Origin: JAWKNZ01 sp041391425
Lineage (GTDB): Bacteria > Bdellovibrionota_B > Oligoflexia > Oligoflexales > JAWKNZ01
Length of the DNA stretch: 64,000 bases
Direction of reading: 5' to 3'
Assembly: GCA_041391425.1 (NCBI GenBank)
Contig: JAWKNZ010000007.1
Location: 177,392-241,391 of the forward strand
Both the position numbers and the translations under genes were made by a program. Under the pieces are notes generated by a model. It saw only the letters and a program-made list of their open reading frames with translations. It had not been told where the DNA came from and did not search any database. Below are positions 18,637 through 29,074 of this stretch, in pieces (the first letter of the stretch is position 1; every line of letters begins with the position of its first letter).

Positions 18637-19770
18637 ATCATGTCGTACTATGCTTTGTAAATAACGTGCGCAGTAATCGGACAAAAAGAAGCCGTTTTTA
18701 TAAAATCCACTTGCTACCCACAATTTATACCCAGATTTATCCACAAAAGGGTTATAACTTCCAAAAATTGGAAGACGGTCTTCACATACAACGCGTATGC
18801 CCGATAAAAGTTTAGAGTTATTCAATCGGACACTAGAGATTTTAAATTCGGTTTCAAGCAAATTTTTAAATTTCAAATGGATTTGTTCTTCATCAAATAT
18901 ATTCTCTTTTGACGATTCAGCTAATTCATAAGACTCAATAGAACCAAACCTTATAGTTTGATCATATACTGCTAAACTACGTTTACCTTGTTTGAGAGCA
19001 CCATTAGGAAACCCTAAAATATCCGCCTTTAATGAAAAGCCTTTAGCTTCCTTCAAAGGAAAAGAAGTAAGATTAGAACGATTTAATATCTCATTGGTTG
19101 AGACGCCAACAGCCAACAAAACAGAATGAAAAAGATCTTTTCTATATTTTTCTTGTGCTTCATGACACTCAAGTTCCACAATATATTGCTTTGAAATAGG
19201 GGAATGATCAGCCGGTAGAATTCTATCAACCTTAGTATCCACAAGTTGCCCACCAAGCTTTAATATCGCTTTTTCCAGCGTAATCAGCAAGCCTTCAGGA
19301 TCAAACCAATAGTCACTTGGGTATGAAAATGCTCCATTATAAGGGCAGTCTTTATAGATTTCAGAAAGAAACTCACTGTCTACAAAACACCTATGCTCCA
19401 AGTAATTTTTATCAAACAACTGGGAAAGGTTATTTCCAAAAACCCTTTTTTGTACGCGAAATTTTTCAACTTCATCAGTAATCAGTTCAAAAACACCTTG
19501 TATTCTCCCAACTGACCCAACATCTAGCGCCTCTAACTCTAAAAGAAGTTCCCACAAGAAATAGTGTCCAGCTAACCTAGCTGCAAACAAATCTTTGCGC
19601 GGATAGATTAACCCCTTGACAGAGCTGACCCCTACAGCAGCAGAAGAAGCTTTTTTAATATCAAACTGAGGGCCGAAAACAACAACTTTGACGCCCGATT
19701 GCAATAATCTATACGCACATGTCAGTCCGACAATACCACGCCCAACCACAGCCCATTTTACGCCACTCAA
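18595..19770 (-). CDS. FAD-dependent oxidoreductase (DAO/ThiO-like)
   Basis: 391 residues with an N-terminal Rossmann FAD motif (WAVVGRGIVGLTCAYRLLQSGVKVVVFG) and the C-terminal second FAD contact typical of the D-amino-acid oxidase fold (LPIFGSYN, LWVASGFYKNGFFLSDYCARYL). Members oxidise amino acids or glycine-like amines, some for thiamine synthesis; the substrate here is unknown. Its ATG overlaps the stop of the serine hydrolase gene by 4 nt (ATGA), so the pair is translationally coupled and probably transcribed from the gyrB-gyrA unit. Confidence 0.8.
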   Translation of the reverse strand: MSGVKWAVVGRGIVGLTCAYRLLQSGVKVVVFGPQFDIKKASSAAVGVSSVKGLIYPRKDLFAARLAGHYFLWELLLELEALDVGSVGRIQGVFELITDEVEKFRVQKRVFGNNLSQLFDKNYLEHRCFVDSEFLSEIYKDCPYNGAFSYPSDYWFDPEGLLITLEKAILKLGGQLVDTKVDRILPADHSPISKQYIVELECHEAQEKYRKDLFHSVLLAVGVSTNEILNRSNLTSFPLKEAKGFSLKADILGFPNGALKQGKRSLAVYDQTIRFGSIESYELAESSKENIFDEEQIHLKFKNLLETEFKISSVRLNNSKLLSGIRVVCEDRLPIFGSYNPFVDKSGYKLWVASGFYKNGFFLSDYCARYLQSIVRHDLASMSFSFQDSFF

Positions 19771-20882
19771 GATTTAAAACTCTTTTGCATTATTTCGTAA
19801 CAACTCGCTCTTAAAGAACTTATCCAAGGAGCAATCCGACCACTTATAACTCGATTAGTTAGTAACACTAAATAACGATCCGCGTCTTTAGATAGCCAAA
19901 AAGCCGTTCCAGTAAAACCTAAATGACCCAAAACAAAATAGGGTAGGGGAATATTGCTTCTCTGTCTCCACCCACATAAAGGATCATTTCCCTCCTGTAA
20001 GTATTTTAAATTTTCATACAAGAGAGTTTTACCAACCTTACTCTTAAGCAAAGATCTCAAATAACTTACAATAGCTCGCCCATTTGCGAAGAGTCCAGCA
20101 TGACCGCTAATTCCATATAATGCAGCACAATTTTCATCATGTACTTCACCATGTAAAGGCCTTTTACGCAAAAAGCAATAACCAGTAGAAATACATCGTT
20201 CTAAAGGAAAACCTTCCGACACAAAGCCAATCCAATTTTTATTTCTTTGCAAGTCTATAGAAGCAAAATCATTAAATAGTTGATCTAAAGATTTTTTATT
20301 TCTCAATTCAAGAATAAACCCTAAAAGAATAAAACCAAGATCACTATAAATAAACTCACCCTTTTGGTGGAGATCGTTTGCAAAACGGTTAAGAGTTTTT
20401 TCAATATACAAATTGCGGTTATATAGAACTTCAGAGCTTCCTAATGAACTTCTCACATCAGGTTTATTTAAAGTATCAAGAACATCCAAGCGCTGAATCC
20501 AAAAATTTCTCCAAGCAGGAAGCCCTGATTTATGCCGCAACAAATCTCTAATTTTTAGTTTAGACAATGCATCAGATAGGTTGTGCTTACAACCCATGAG
20601 CCATTGAGAGACATCTTGGTCAAGATGTAATTTTTCTGATTTCAATAATTCATTAAAAACAAGGGGCGTCGTAACCAAAGCTTTAGTAAGGCTAGAGACA
20701 TCAAAAATATCCTCATAAACTCTATCACCACGGAGCTCATTTCCATTTTTCTTAGCAATTTGAAAAGAAAAATGCGGAGATTCTTCAAAAAAATCTCCGC
20801 ATTCAGCAAAAACATGTGTCAATTTATCCGACTTAAGATAAGGACTTAAAACTTTATAGAGCTCATCACTTAATTCAGACAA
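19767..20882 (-). CDS. Serine hydrolase of the beta-lactamase/penicillin-binding fold
   Basis: 371 residues. The nucleophile motif SSLTK (Ser64-x-x-Lys67) follows DIFDV as in class C beta-lactamases and esterase EstB relatives. A YSD triad replaces the usual YxN (FIYSDLGFILLG) and a GHAG near the middle may replace the KTG loop, with GHLGFTGTAFWL after it. No signal peptide is seen, so it is probably cytoplasmic and not a classical beta-lactamase; esterase or peptidase activity is possible. Directly after gyrA (6 bp) and overlapping the oxidoreductase, so likely co-expressed with gyrase genes. Confidence 0.8.
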   Translation of the reverse strand: MSELSDELYKVLSPYLKSDKLTHVFAECGDFFEESPHFSFQIAKKNGNELRGDRVYEDIFDVSSLTKALVTTPLVFNELLKSEKLHLDQDVSQWLMGCKHNLSDALSKLKIRDLLRHKSGLPAWRNFWIQRLDVLDTLNKPDVRSSLGSSEVLYNRNLYIEKTLNRFANDLHQKGEFIYSDLGFILLGFILELRNKKSLDQLFNDFASIDLQRNKNWIGFVSEGFPLERCISTGYCFLRKRPLHGEVHDENCAALYGISGHAGLFANGRAIVSYLRSLLKSKVGKTLLYENLKYLQEGNDPLCGWRQRSNIPLPYFVLGHLGFTGTAFWLSKDADRYLVLLTNRVISGRIAPWISSLRASCYEIMQKSFKS

Positions 20883-20888
20883 ATTTTA

Positions 20889-23383
20889 TTACTCGCTAAC
20901 ATCTTCGTCATTACCAATATCACAATCATTTTCATCTATATCTTCACCGCCAATTTGTACCACTTTACTTAGGCCAATGATTTTTTCGCCTTCTGCGACC
21001 GACATCAATTTAACACCTTGTGTTAACCTACCAATCACACCGATTTCTGATACTGTGAAACGCATAATCTTACCAGATGAAGTCATAATCATTAAGCCAT
21101 CAGTATCACCTACTTGACAAATACCAACGACTGGGCCATTTCGCTCCGTCACTTTAATCGTATAAATACCTTTTCCACCTCTAGTTTGACTTCTATACTC
21201 TTCTAATGGTGTGCGCTTACCATAGCCATTCTCACAAACGGACAATATTGTTGTTTTATCAGCTTTCTTTAAAATTTCGAAACCAATAACTTTATCATTT
21301 TCTTCAGAAAAGCGGATTCCTGTCACACCACGTGACGCTCGTCCCATTGGACGCGCTTCATCTTCTTTAAAACGAATTGCCTTACCCATTTGCGTTGCAA
21401 TTAATATTTCCTCATTTGGCTGCACAAGCTTACAAGCAACAAGAGAGTCTTCATCATCTAGTTTTAGAGCAATAATTCCAGATGCTCTAACATTAGAAAA
21501 TGCCATCAAATCAGTTTTCTTAACGTAACCTTTTTCAGTAACAGAAACGACAAATGTATCCTCAGTAAATTCAGTTACAGGCATAACACTAACTATTTTC
21601 TCTTCTTCTTCTAATTTTATAATATTAGCAAAATGCTTACCTCTACTTCTTAAAGAACCTTCAGGCACTTGATAAACTTTAATGTCGTACACTCTTCCTT
21701 TATTGGTATAGCAAAGAAGCGATTGATGATTTGACGTAATAAACACATCACGTACAATATCTTCTTCTTTTGTCAGCATACCACTCTTGCCTTTTCCGCC
21801 TCTACGTTGTGCTTGAATAGCAGTTAAAGGTGTTCTTTTTACATAACCAGCGTGAGTAATAGTAACAGCAACTTCTTCGTCGGCTACTAGTCGCTCCATT
21901 GTAAATTCATCAGCCTGTCCAGCTACAATTTCAGTTCTTCTCTTATCTCCAAACTTTTCTCTAAGTAAATTATTGTCTTCTCTTATTATTTCCGTCACTT
22001 TTTCTGGTGTATCTAAAATACCTTGTAAATCTTCTATCTCTTTCATAATTTCATTATATTCTTCAACAATCTTCTCTCGCTCAAGACCAGTAAGTCTAGC
22101 CAAGCGCATATCCAATACTGCTTTAGCTTGAATAGCGGTAAGCTCAAATTTTTCAACTAAGTTAGAATGCGCAGTTTGTGTGTCCGGAGATTTACGTATC
22201 GTTTCAACAACGCTATCAACGTTTTCTACGGCTATTTTCAAGCCAAGTAAGATATGTGCTCTTTCTTCAGCTTTGCGAAGAAGATAAGCCGTTCTTCTTA
22301 AAACAACTTCCCTTCGGTGTTGATAGAACTCCTCCAGCAGTTCTTTAAGATTCAATAACCTCGGAATACCTTTTACCAATCCGACGATATTCATTCCAAA
22401 ACTAGATTGCATTGGGGTCATTTTATATAAATTATTCAAAATAATTTCTGCTGGCTCTCCCTTTTTAAGGTCAATGACAATCCGCATACCAAGCTTTGAA
22501 GACTCATCGCGAATATCAGAAATTCCTTCAATTTTTTTCTCACGTACTAAATCTGCAATTCTCTCAATAAGTCTTGACTTCAAAACCTGATAAGGAATTT
22601 CTGTGACGATAATCCGCTCTCTTCCACTTGATTTTGGAACGTCTTCAATTGTCGCCCTGGCACGCATAATAACACTTCCACGCCCAGTATGATAAGCATC
22701 CCTAGCTCCTTTTGTTCCAACAATTAAGCCTGAAGTAGGAAAATCGGGGGCTTTGATATACTCCATGAGTCCATCTATAGTGATAGATGGATTATCTATA
22801 AGCGCATCCAATGCATCTAATGTTTCCAAAATATTATGTGGAGGTATATTTGTTGCCATACCAACAGCAATTCCGGAAGATCCATTAACTAATAAATTTG
22901 GAAGCTTAGTCGGTAAAACAACTGGCTCGACTTCTTTATTATCGTAGTTCGGAACAAAATCGACGGTCTCTTTTTCGATATCAAGTAGCAAAAATTCAGT
23001 AAGTTCTTGCATCCTCGATTCTGTATAACGCATTGCTGCAGCACTATCACCATCAATTGAACCGAAATTCCCTTGACCATCGACAAGTGGATAACGTTGA
23101 GAAAATCCTGCGCTAAACGGACAAGCGCATCATAAATAGCTGTATCTCCATGAGGATGCAAACGACCCATCACATCACCGACAATCCGTGCAGACTTTAA
23201 GTATGGTCTATTATGAAAGTTCTTCAATCCGTGCATTATATAAAGTATTCTTCTATGAACAGGCTTAAGGCCGTCACGCACATCAGGAAGAGCTCGAGAA
23301 ACAATTACGCTCATTGCATAATCGATAAAAGACGTTTTCATCTCTTGTTCTATTTTTACCGGAGTCACATTTCCTTGCAACAT
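20889..23383 (-). CDS. gyrA: DNA gyrase subunit A, frameshifted
   Basis: Breakage-reunion subunit of gyrase. The N-terminal piece has SFIDYAMSVIVSRALPDVRDGLKPVHRRIL and HPHGDTAIYDALVRLAQDF; the second piece begins at AAMRYTESRM, which carries the active-site tyrosine. The two are out of frame: at the plus-strand A4 run 23102-23105 one more base restores DFSQRYPLVDGQGNFGSIDGDSAAAMRYTE exactly as expected, giving about 831 residues. Since gyrA is essential, this is almost certainly a sequence error. The C-terminal beta-pinwheel contains GyrA-box-like RRGGKGKSG and an acidic tail. The residue at the Ser83 quinolone position is Thr. 52 bp after gyrB. Confidence 0.95.
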
Positions 23384-23435
23384 TCTAATATCCTTAATAA
23401 TTATTCAACCACTGGGTTGTTTATTTTATTTATAA

Positions 23436-25979
23436 TTAAATATCTAAATTTCTTACATTTAAGGCATTTTCTTGAATAAAATCTCGCCTTGGAGCGACTT
23501 CATCCCCCATTAATGTACTAAAAACACGATCAGCCTCAATGGCATCTTCAATTTCAACTTGCAACAAAACGCGGTGATCGGGATGCATAGTTGTAACTTC
23601 TAGCTGATCTGAATTCATCTCACCCAAACCTTTATACCTTTGAATATAAGCACCTTTTCTTCCCTGTTGGACAATAAATTCTTTAAGTTCATTAAAGTCA
23701 GCTAAAGATTTTTTGTCAGCAACTTCCTCATCTGATTCTCCAGACTCTTGATTAGCATCATTTTTTTCGATTTTTTCTTCTTTGGACTTAGCATTCCAAC
23801 TATAGGTAAATGGACCTTCTGCAAGCTCTATCATTTGCGCATAAATTCTTCTTAACTCAACGATCTCACCTGCAGTAAAGATAGCAGAATCCACTATCGA
23901 TATTTTTGGGAAATTATTGATACGAGTGTTGAAAACAATTTTATAGCGTGACGTTTCTTGATCAAAATGTATTTCTGAGGAAACGTGAGATAATTCACCA
24001 TTTGGTTTTGCCTTGATATAATTTGTAATTTGCTCTCGTAATTCATTAGCCTTGCCTTCGTCTCCTAAAGACGAAACACCAACATCATTATGAGCCACAA
24101 CATATTCAATTATTTCTTGGCAACGCTTTTTCTTTGCCAATTCTAACAAAGAATTATAACGAGAAAGTTTTGATAGGAGGCCTTGCATAACAGCCCGATC
24201 TATTTCACGCCCTTTTGAGTCAGTAACCGAAATAGAATTCATACCAATTTCAGTCAAATATTCTACTAACGCAGAATCATCTTTGAGATATTTTTCGGTT
24301 TTACCTTTCTTATACTTGTATAGGGGAGGCTGAGCTATATATAAATAACCCCTTTCTAAAAGTTGAGGCATTTGCCTGAAAAAGAAAGTTAAAATCAAGC
24401 TGCGGATATGCGCGCCATCAACGTCAGCATCAGTCATTAAAATGATCTTGTGATAACGAACCTTAGTTACATCAAAATCGTCTTTTCCAATACCAGTACC
24501 TAGAGCTTTAATTAAAAGCTTAATCTCCTGTGAAGAAAGCATTTTATCAAATCTTGCTTTTTCCACATTTAATATTTTTCCTCTTAAAGGTAGTACAGCT
24601 TGAGTACGCCGATCACGTGCTTGTTTTGCTGAACCGCCAGCAGAGTCACCTTCGACGATAAAAAGTTCACATAAAGAAGGATCTTTTTCCTGACAATCAG
24701 CCATCTTACCTGGAAGACCGGCAAAATCGAGTGCGCCTTTCCTCCGAGTCAACTCTCTCGCTTTTTTTGCGGCTAACCTGGCTCTTGCTGCATCAACAAT
24801 TTTTTGTATTACTTTTTTCACAACATCAGGATGCTCATTAAAATAGTTTGTTAGCTTTTCTGTAACAACAGCTTCGACCCATCCGCGAACTTCAGCATTA
24901 CCCAATTTAGTTTTTGTTTGCCCTTGAAACTCTGGATTCTTAATCCTAGCAGCTACAATTGCAGTAAGACCTTCTCGTATATCTTCCCCTGTAATAGCAC
25001 CTTTAAAGCTTTTTAGTTGTCCTGTCTTTTCAGCAAACTGGTTAACAACCCGAGTCAATGCAGACTTAAACCCGGTTAAATGGGTTCCACCTTCCACTGT
25101 GTTTATATTGTTAACATAAGAATATATATTTTCAGTATATGCATCAGTCCATTGGATAACACATTCCATTTGTGCTTCAACTTTTGAGTCATTAGTAATT
25201 AAAGCATCTATATGAACAGGCTTTTGATGTAAAACATGTTTTCCTGAGTTTAAAAATTCGCAAAACGAAACTAACCCACCTTCAAAATTAAATTCTGCTT
25301 TTTGATCCGTTGCATCATCAATCAAACGAATCGCAACAGTTTTATTTAGAAAAGCAAGCTCTCTTAGGCGTTTTTGCAAAATCTCAAACTGAAATTTTGT
25401 ATCACTGAAGATTATAGGATCTGGTTTAAAGCATGTAGTCGTTCCTGTTTCAGTAGCCTCTCCTATAACCTCAACAGGACCATCAGGTTCTCCAATTTTA
25501 TAAGATTGTCTATAAATCTTTCCATTTTGCTTTACCTCAACATAACACCACTCAGAAAGAGCATTAACAACCGATGCCCCAACTCCATGAAGTCCGCCAG
25601 AAAAAGCAAAAGCCTTATCATCAAACTTTCCGCCTGCATGTAGTACAGTCATTACGACTTCTAAAGCAGATTTATTTTCACCGGCATGGGTGCTACATGG
25701 AATACCTCTACCATTATCGACAACAGTTACCGAGCCATCTAAATTAATAGTAACAGTTATTAAATCACAATGGCCTCCCATTGCCTCATCAATAGAGTTA
25801 TCAACTATCTCATAAACAAGATGATGCAACCCAGTAGTTGAAGTCGAGCCGATATACATTCCAGGTCGTTTTCTGACTGCTTCTAGCCCTTCTAATACTT
25901 TAATATTATCAGCTGTATATTCTGAAGCTACGGGAACATTCTCTGTCATTTTGTCATTTCCTAAATTTAGTTCGGTCAT
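23436..25979 (-). CDS. gyrB: DNA gyrase subunit B
   Basis: ATPase subunit of gyrase, 847 residues. The GHKL ATPase domain has GLEAVRKRPGMYIGST, EIVDNSIDEA, VVDNGRGIP and GGLHGVGASVVNALS. The TOPRIM domain has LFIVEGDSAGGSAKQARDR and MTDADVDGAHI, and the C-terminal QRYKGLGEMN motif contacts GyrA. A Glu/Lys-rich insert of about 60 residues (near EEKIEKNDANQESGESDEE) interrupts the TOPRIM-to-tail region. That the C-terminal insert is large resembles Gram-negative gyrases. Located 33 bp after dnaN; recF, usual between them, is missing. Confidence 0.96.
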   Translation of the reverse strand: MTELNLGNDKMTENVPVASEYTADNIKVLEGLEAVRKRPGMYIGSTSTTGLHHLVYEIVDNSIDEAMGGHCDLITVTINLDGSVTVVDNGRGIPCSTHAGENKSALEVVMTVLHAGGKFDDKAFAFSGGLHGVGASVVNALSEWCYVEVKQNGKIYRQSYKIGEPDGPVEVIGEATETGTTTCFKPDPIIFSDTKFQFEILQKRLRELAFLNKTVAIRLIDDATDQKAEFNFEGGLVSFCEFLNSGKHVLHQKPVHIDALITNDSKVEAQMECVIQWTDAYTENIYSYVNNINTVEGGTHLTGFKSALTRVVNQFAEKTGQLKSFKGAITGEDIREGLTAIVAARIKNPEFQGQTKTKLGNAEVRGWVEAVVTEKLTNYFNEHPDVVKKVIQKIVDAARARLAAKKARELTRRKGALDFAGLPGKMADCQEKDPSLCELFIVEGDSAGGSAKQARDRRTQAVLPLRGKILNVEKARFDKMLSSQEIKLLIKALGTGIGKDDFDVTKVRYHKIILMTDADVDGAHIRSLILTFFFRQMPQLLERGYLYIAQPPLYKYKKGKTEKYLKDDSALVEYLTEIGMNSISVTDSKGREIDRAVMQGLLSKLSRYNSLLELAKKKRCQEIIEYVVAHNDVGVSSLGDEGKANELREQITNYIKAKPNGELSHVSSEIHFDQETSRYKIVFNTRINNFPKISIVDSAIFTAGEIVELRRIYAQMIELAEGPFTYSWNAKSKEEKIEKNDANQESGESDEEVADKKSLADFNELKEFIVQQGRKGAYIQRYKGLGEMNSDQLEVTTMHPDHRVLLQVEIEDAIEADRVFSTLMGDEVAPRRDFIQENALNVRNLDI

Positions 25980-26012
25980 TAGCTAAATTACCCTCTTTAG
26001 TTCAAATCAACC

Positions 26013-27134
26013 TTAGTGACTGTCTTTTATTGGAACCAACACATGCATTGATTTACAACCATCTGGCTCAACATTAGGTGTGATAACAATAGGATCGTCT
26101 TCACTATCAAACTTTAGAGTCAGAGTGTCACTTGATGTTGTCGAAAAAACATCAGAAAAGAACTTTCCATTGACCGCTAAATTACGGGACTCGCCCTGAT
26201 AGTCTTGCAGATCAAGATCCTCTTTTCCTTCAGTTTTTCCAACTGTTCTAGAACTGATGGTAAGCGAGCTAGGAGAAAACCTCAACTGCAAAGCTCTAGA
26301 TTTATCTGCTGTAATGAGAACCCTTTTCGTTACAGCCTGCAATGTGGCCCGATTAATATTAACACTGTTAAGCTGTTTACTTGGAAATACATTTTGGTAG
26401 TTTGGGTATTTAACGGATGACAATCTTATGAACATTTTACAATTTGGAATTTCTGCCAAAAGAGTACTTCCATCTGGCGATATAGCTATGTCTACAAACT
26501 CTGAACCTTCGGAAGCTATCCTCCCAAGCTCTGCAAGAGCTCTTTTGCTTAGACAAACTCCAGATTCTAAAAACTGCGAACCTAAAGAAACATCTGCCTC
26601 ACTATAAGACAGTCTAAAGCTGTCGGTACCAACTAGGCGTAATGTCCCATCTTTTGATTTTTGCAGGTACCCGACATTGCCAAAGTTCCTAGGAGAATCA
26701 TAGGCAATAGAAAATTGAACTTGTTGGATCATATAGTAAAGTTTTGAAGCTGGAATTTGACATCTATTGGATGTTTTTAAATTTGGTGCCTCTCTCCATG
26801 AAAGTTCAGAAATTAATGGCAATTTAACAGAATAAGACTCAGAAGGACCTCCTTTGATATTTAGCCAAGCTGCGTCTGTAACAAAATGAATATCGCCATT
26901 AGGAAGCTCTCTTACTACCTCTAAAAAGAGTTTTGCTGGAATAAAGATATCTCCAGGCTTTTTTACTTCACATGGCAGAGTGCAATAAATAGCCAACATT
27001 GTATCATTGGCAAAAAATGTCAATTCACCATCTGATACTTTAATCCCAATTTGAGCCATGGACCTTTCACTTGTTGCTCCTGCTATTCGACTGGCAGCAA
27101 TCGCAAGCTCTTTATTATTGATGAAAACTTCCAT
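26013..27134 (-). CDS. dnaN: DNA polymerase III beta subunit (sliding clamp)
   Basis: 373 residues, the usual size, with three clamp-fold repeats. It begins MEVFINNKELAIAASRIAGATSERS and ends with MHVLVPIKDSH in place of the common MPMRL-type tail. GTDSFRLSY matches the family middle-domain motif. It forms the ring that tethers the replicative polymerase. It follows dnaA after a 332-bp gap containing DnaA-box-like sites, and leads into gyrB. Confidence 0.95.
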   Translation of the reverse strand: MEVFINNKELAIAASRIAGATSERSMAQIGIKVSDGELTFFANDTMLAIYCTLPCEVKKPGDIFIPAKLFLEVVRELPNGDIHFVTDAAWLNIKGGPSESYSVKLPLISELSWREAPNLKTSNRCQIPASKLYYMIQQVQFSIAYDSPRNFGNVGYLQKSKDGTLRLVGTDSFRLSYSEADVSLGSQFLESGVCLSKRALAELGRIASEGSEFVDIAISPDGSTLLAEIPNCKMFIRLSSVKYPNYQNVFPSKQLNSVNINRATLQAVTKRVLITADKSRALQLRFSPSSLTISSRTVGKTEGKEDLDLQDYQGESRNLAVNGKFFSDVFSTTSSDTLTLKFDSEDDPIVITPNVEPDGCKSMHVLVPIKDSH

Positions 27135-27466
27135 TTTGCATTCCTTCGTATTTATGTGAGGTCTTCTCTTTTATTTAAAGTAATTATTTATTTATTAAAT
27201 AGGAGTAGATATAGGGCATTAATAGAAACCTTAACTACTCACTAACAAGCTGAATATATTGAATAAAAATAAAATTGTGCTTGTGGATTAAGCCTGTGAA
27301 TTATCTTGATACTAGGTTGGATAAAAATGGGGGTAACTTTTTTGGTATTTTCTGTCCTCATTTTGTTCCTTCGTAAATCCATTTGTTATTAATAAATTTT
27401 ATCAGTATCTATACGCATGTTTTTAACAGGTTTTTCCACAGTATAGTGGACTAAACTATTGCAGCA
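27135..27466. other. dnaA-dnaN intergenic region with DnaA-box-like sites
   Basis: An AT-rich 332-bp spacer. Candidate boxes are TGTGGATTA (27282-27290), TGTGAATTA (27295-27303) and TTTTCCACA (27432-27440), one or two mismatches from consensus. It may be half of a bipartite origin with the region upstream of dnaA, or may carry DnaA autoregulation and the dnaN promoter. Confidence 0.5.
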
Positions 27467-29074
27467 TTAATACATTTGCTCTAGCTGCCTTTCCAATGAC
27501 TCTAAATGAGCTTTTAAATCGAGATCTTTATTTCTATCATTAGTTATCTTTTTTACTGCATGCATAACGGTTGTATGATCTTTTCCTCCAAAATTTGTAC
27601 CTATTTCTGGAAAAGACGACTTGGTAAGTGTTCTTGCTAAATACATTGCAATTTGACGTGGTAATGTTAAAGCGCGTTGGCGTTTTTTAGATTTGAGATC
27701 ACTTATTCTAATTTTAAAATGCTCGGCTACAGTTTTTTGTATTGACTCTATAGTGAGGCGTTTTGGCGGTTCACCTAATACATTTTGGAATGTTTCTGTA
27801 GCAAGCTGCAAATCTATAGTTCTACCATGCAATGTAGCAAAAGCATGAATTCTATGGAGAGCGCCCTCAAGCTCACGCACATTTCTTTTAGCGTGTGTTG
27901 AGATATATTCTGCAACATCTTCTTGTAATTGCAGGCCAAGCTTTTCAGCTTTATTGAATAGAATAGCCATGCGGTGTTCAATGTCAGGAGCTTGAATATC
28001 AGCTATTAAACCCCATTGAAAACGGTTACGTAAACGTTCTTCGATATCAGGAATATCTTGAGGGAACATATCAGAAGTTATAACAATCTGTTTTTTAGCT
28101 TCATAAAGAGAGTTAAAGGTGTGAAAGAATTCTTCTTGAGTGGCTTTTTTTCCCGATATGAATTGGATATCGTCAACTAGTAAAACATCGCAGTTTCTAT
28201 ATTTTTGTCTAAATTCCCACGTTTTATTATGGCGAATGCAGTATATCATTTCGTTCATAAAGTTCTCACTGCGGACATAAGTGACGACTGTGTCTGAACG
28301 ATATTCGAGTACAGTATTCCCTACTGCATGCATGAGATGAGTTTTTCCTAAGCCGGTATGCCCATATATGAATAGGGGGTTGTAGTTAACACCAGGATTT
28401 TCAGCAACATTTTGGCAGCTTGCCACTGCAAATTGATTGCTTGGACCTCTTACGAAAGAGTCAAATGTATAAGCAGGATCTATATAGCTAGGGGTTTTAT
28501 CAAGAGCCCTCGAAAAAGAGCCCGAAGCAGTGGATTTTCCGAAAGATGCTGTAGAGATTTTTTTGCTGGGGCTATTTTCAATTGTTGGCGTATGAAAGGT
28601 TTCATTAAAGCGCTGATGGGATTCAGTCTCAGCTTTTGAAGAAAACTCTCGCTCAATAGAACTTCCCGTCTGTTGGAATATTTGGTTGTTTAGCTCTAGG
28701 TCATAGTGAGAATGCAAAGAGCTTAAATCGTTATGGGGTACTTCTATGCGAAATGTAATATTTTCGTATCCGAGTGATACTTTTTCTTTGTTAATTAAGT
28801 CTAAATATATATCAGAAAATTCTTGATAAAATAGCATATTAGGTACTAATAGATTGACATAGCTACCTTCCTTTATGGAAGAAATTTGTACTGGGTCAAT
28901 CCAAGTATCGTAGTCGGCCTTTGGTAATTTGTAGTTTAGGTTGTTCTTTATGGCTCCCCAAAGTGAGCTAAGGCTAGAAAGTGAAGGTATAGACGTGTTG
29001 GACTCTTCACTAAAGTTAGTGCTTGATATTTTTAAAGTGTTGTTCGAAGAGTCCATTGGAAAAATAGTTTTCAT
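27467..29074 (-). CDS. dnaA: Chromosomal replication initiator DnaA
   Basis: AAA+ initiator that melts oriC. 535 residues, longer than the usual 450-470 because of an N-terminal extension of about 35 residues and a long Ser-rich linker domain II. Domain I contains LPKADYDTWIDPVQI. Domain III has Walker A GHTGLGKTHLMHAVGN, Walker B VLLVDDIQFI and the LRNRFQWGL arginine finger. Domain IV ends with the DNA-binding signature GGKDHTTVMHAVKKI. The first of a minus-strand run with dnaN, gyrB and gyrA. Confidence 0.97.
   Translation of the reverse strand: MKTIFPMDSSNNTLKISSTNFSEESNTSIPSLSSLSSLWGAIKNNLNYKLPKADYDTWIDPVQISSIKEGSYVNLLVPNMLFYQEFSDIYLDLINKEKVSLGYENITFRIEVPHNDLSSLHSHYDLELNNQIFQQTGSSIEREFSSKAETESHQRFNETFHTPTIENSPSKKISTASFGKSTASGSFSRALDKTPSYIDPAYTFDSFVRGPSNQFAVASCQNVAENPGVNYNPLFIYGHTGLGKTHLMHAVGNTVLEYRSDTVVTYVRSENFMNEMIYCIRHNKTWEFRQKYRNCDVLLVDDIQFISGKKATQEEFFHTFNSLYEAKKQIVITSDMFPQDIPDIEERLRNRFQWGLIADIQAPDIEHRMAILFNKAEKLGLQLQEDVAEYISTHAKRNVRELEGALHRIHAFATLHGRTIDLQLATETFQNVLGEPPKRLTIESIQKTVAEHFKIRISDLKSKKRQRALTLPRQIAMYLARTLTKSSFPEIGTNFGGKDHTTVMHAVKKITNDRNKDLDLKAHLESLERQLEQMY

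Noticed and set aside
714..23105. Programmed ribosomal frameshifting or transcriptional slippage as the reason for the five interrupted genes
   Set aside because: Runs are only 2-5 bases, there is no common slippery heptamer and the affected families are not known to be recoded.
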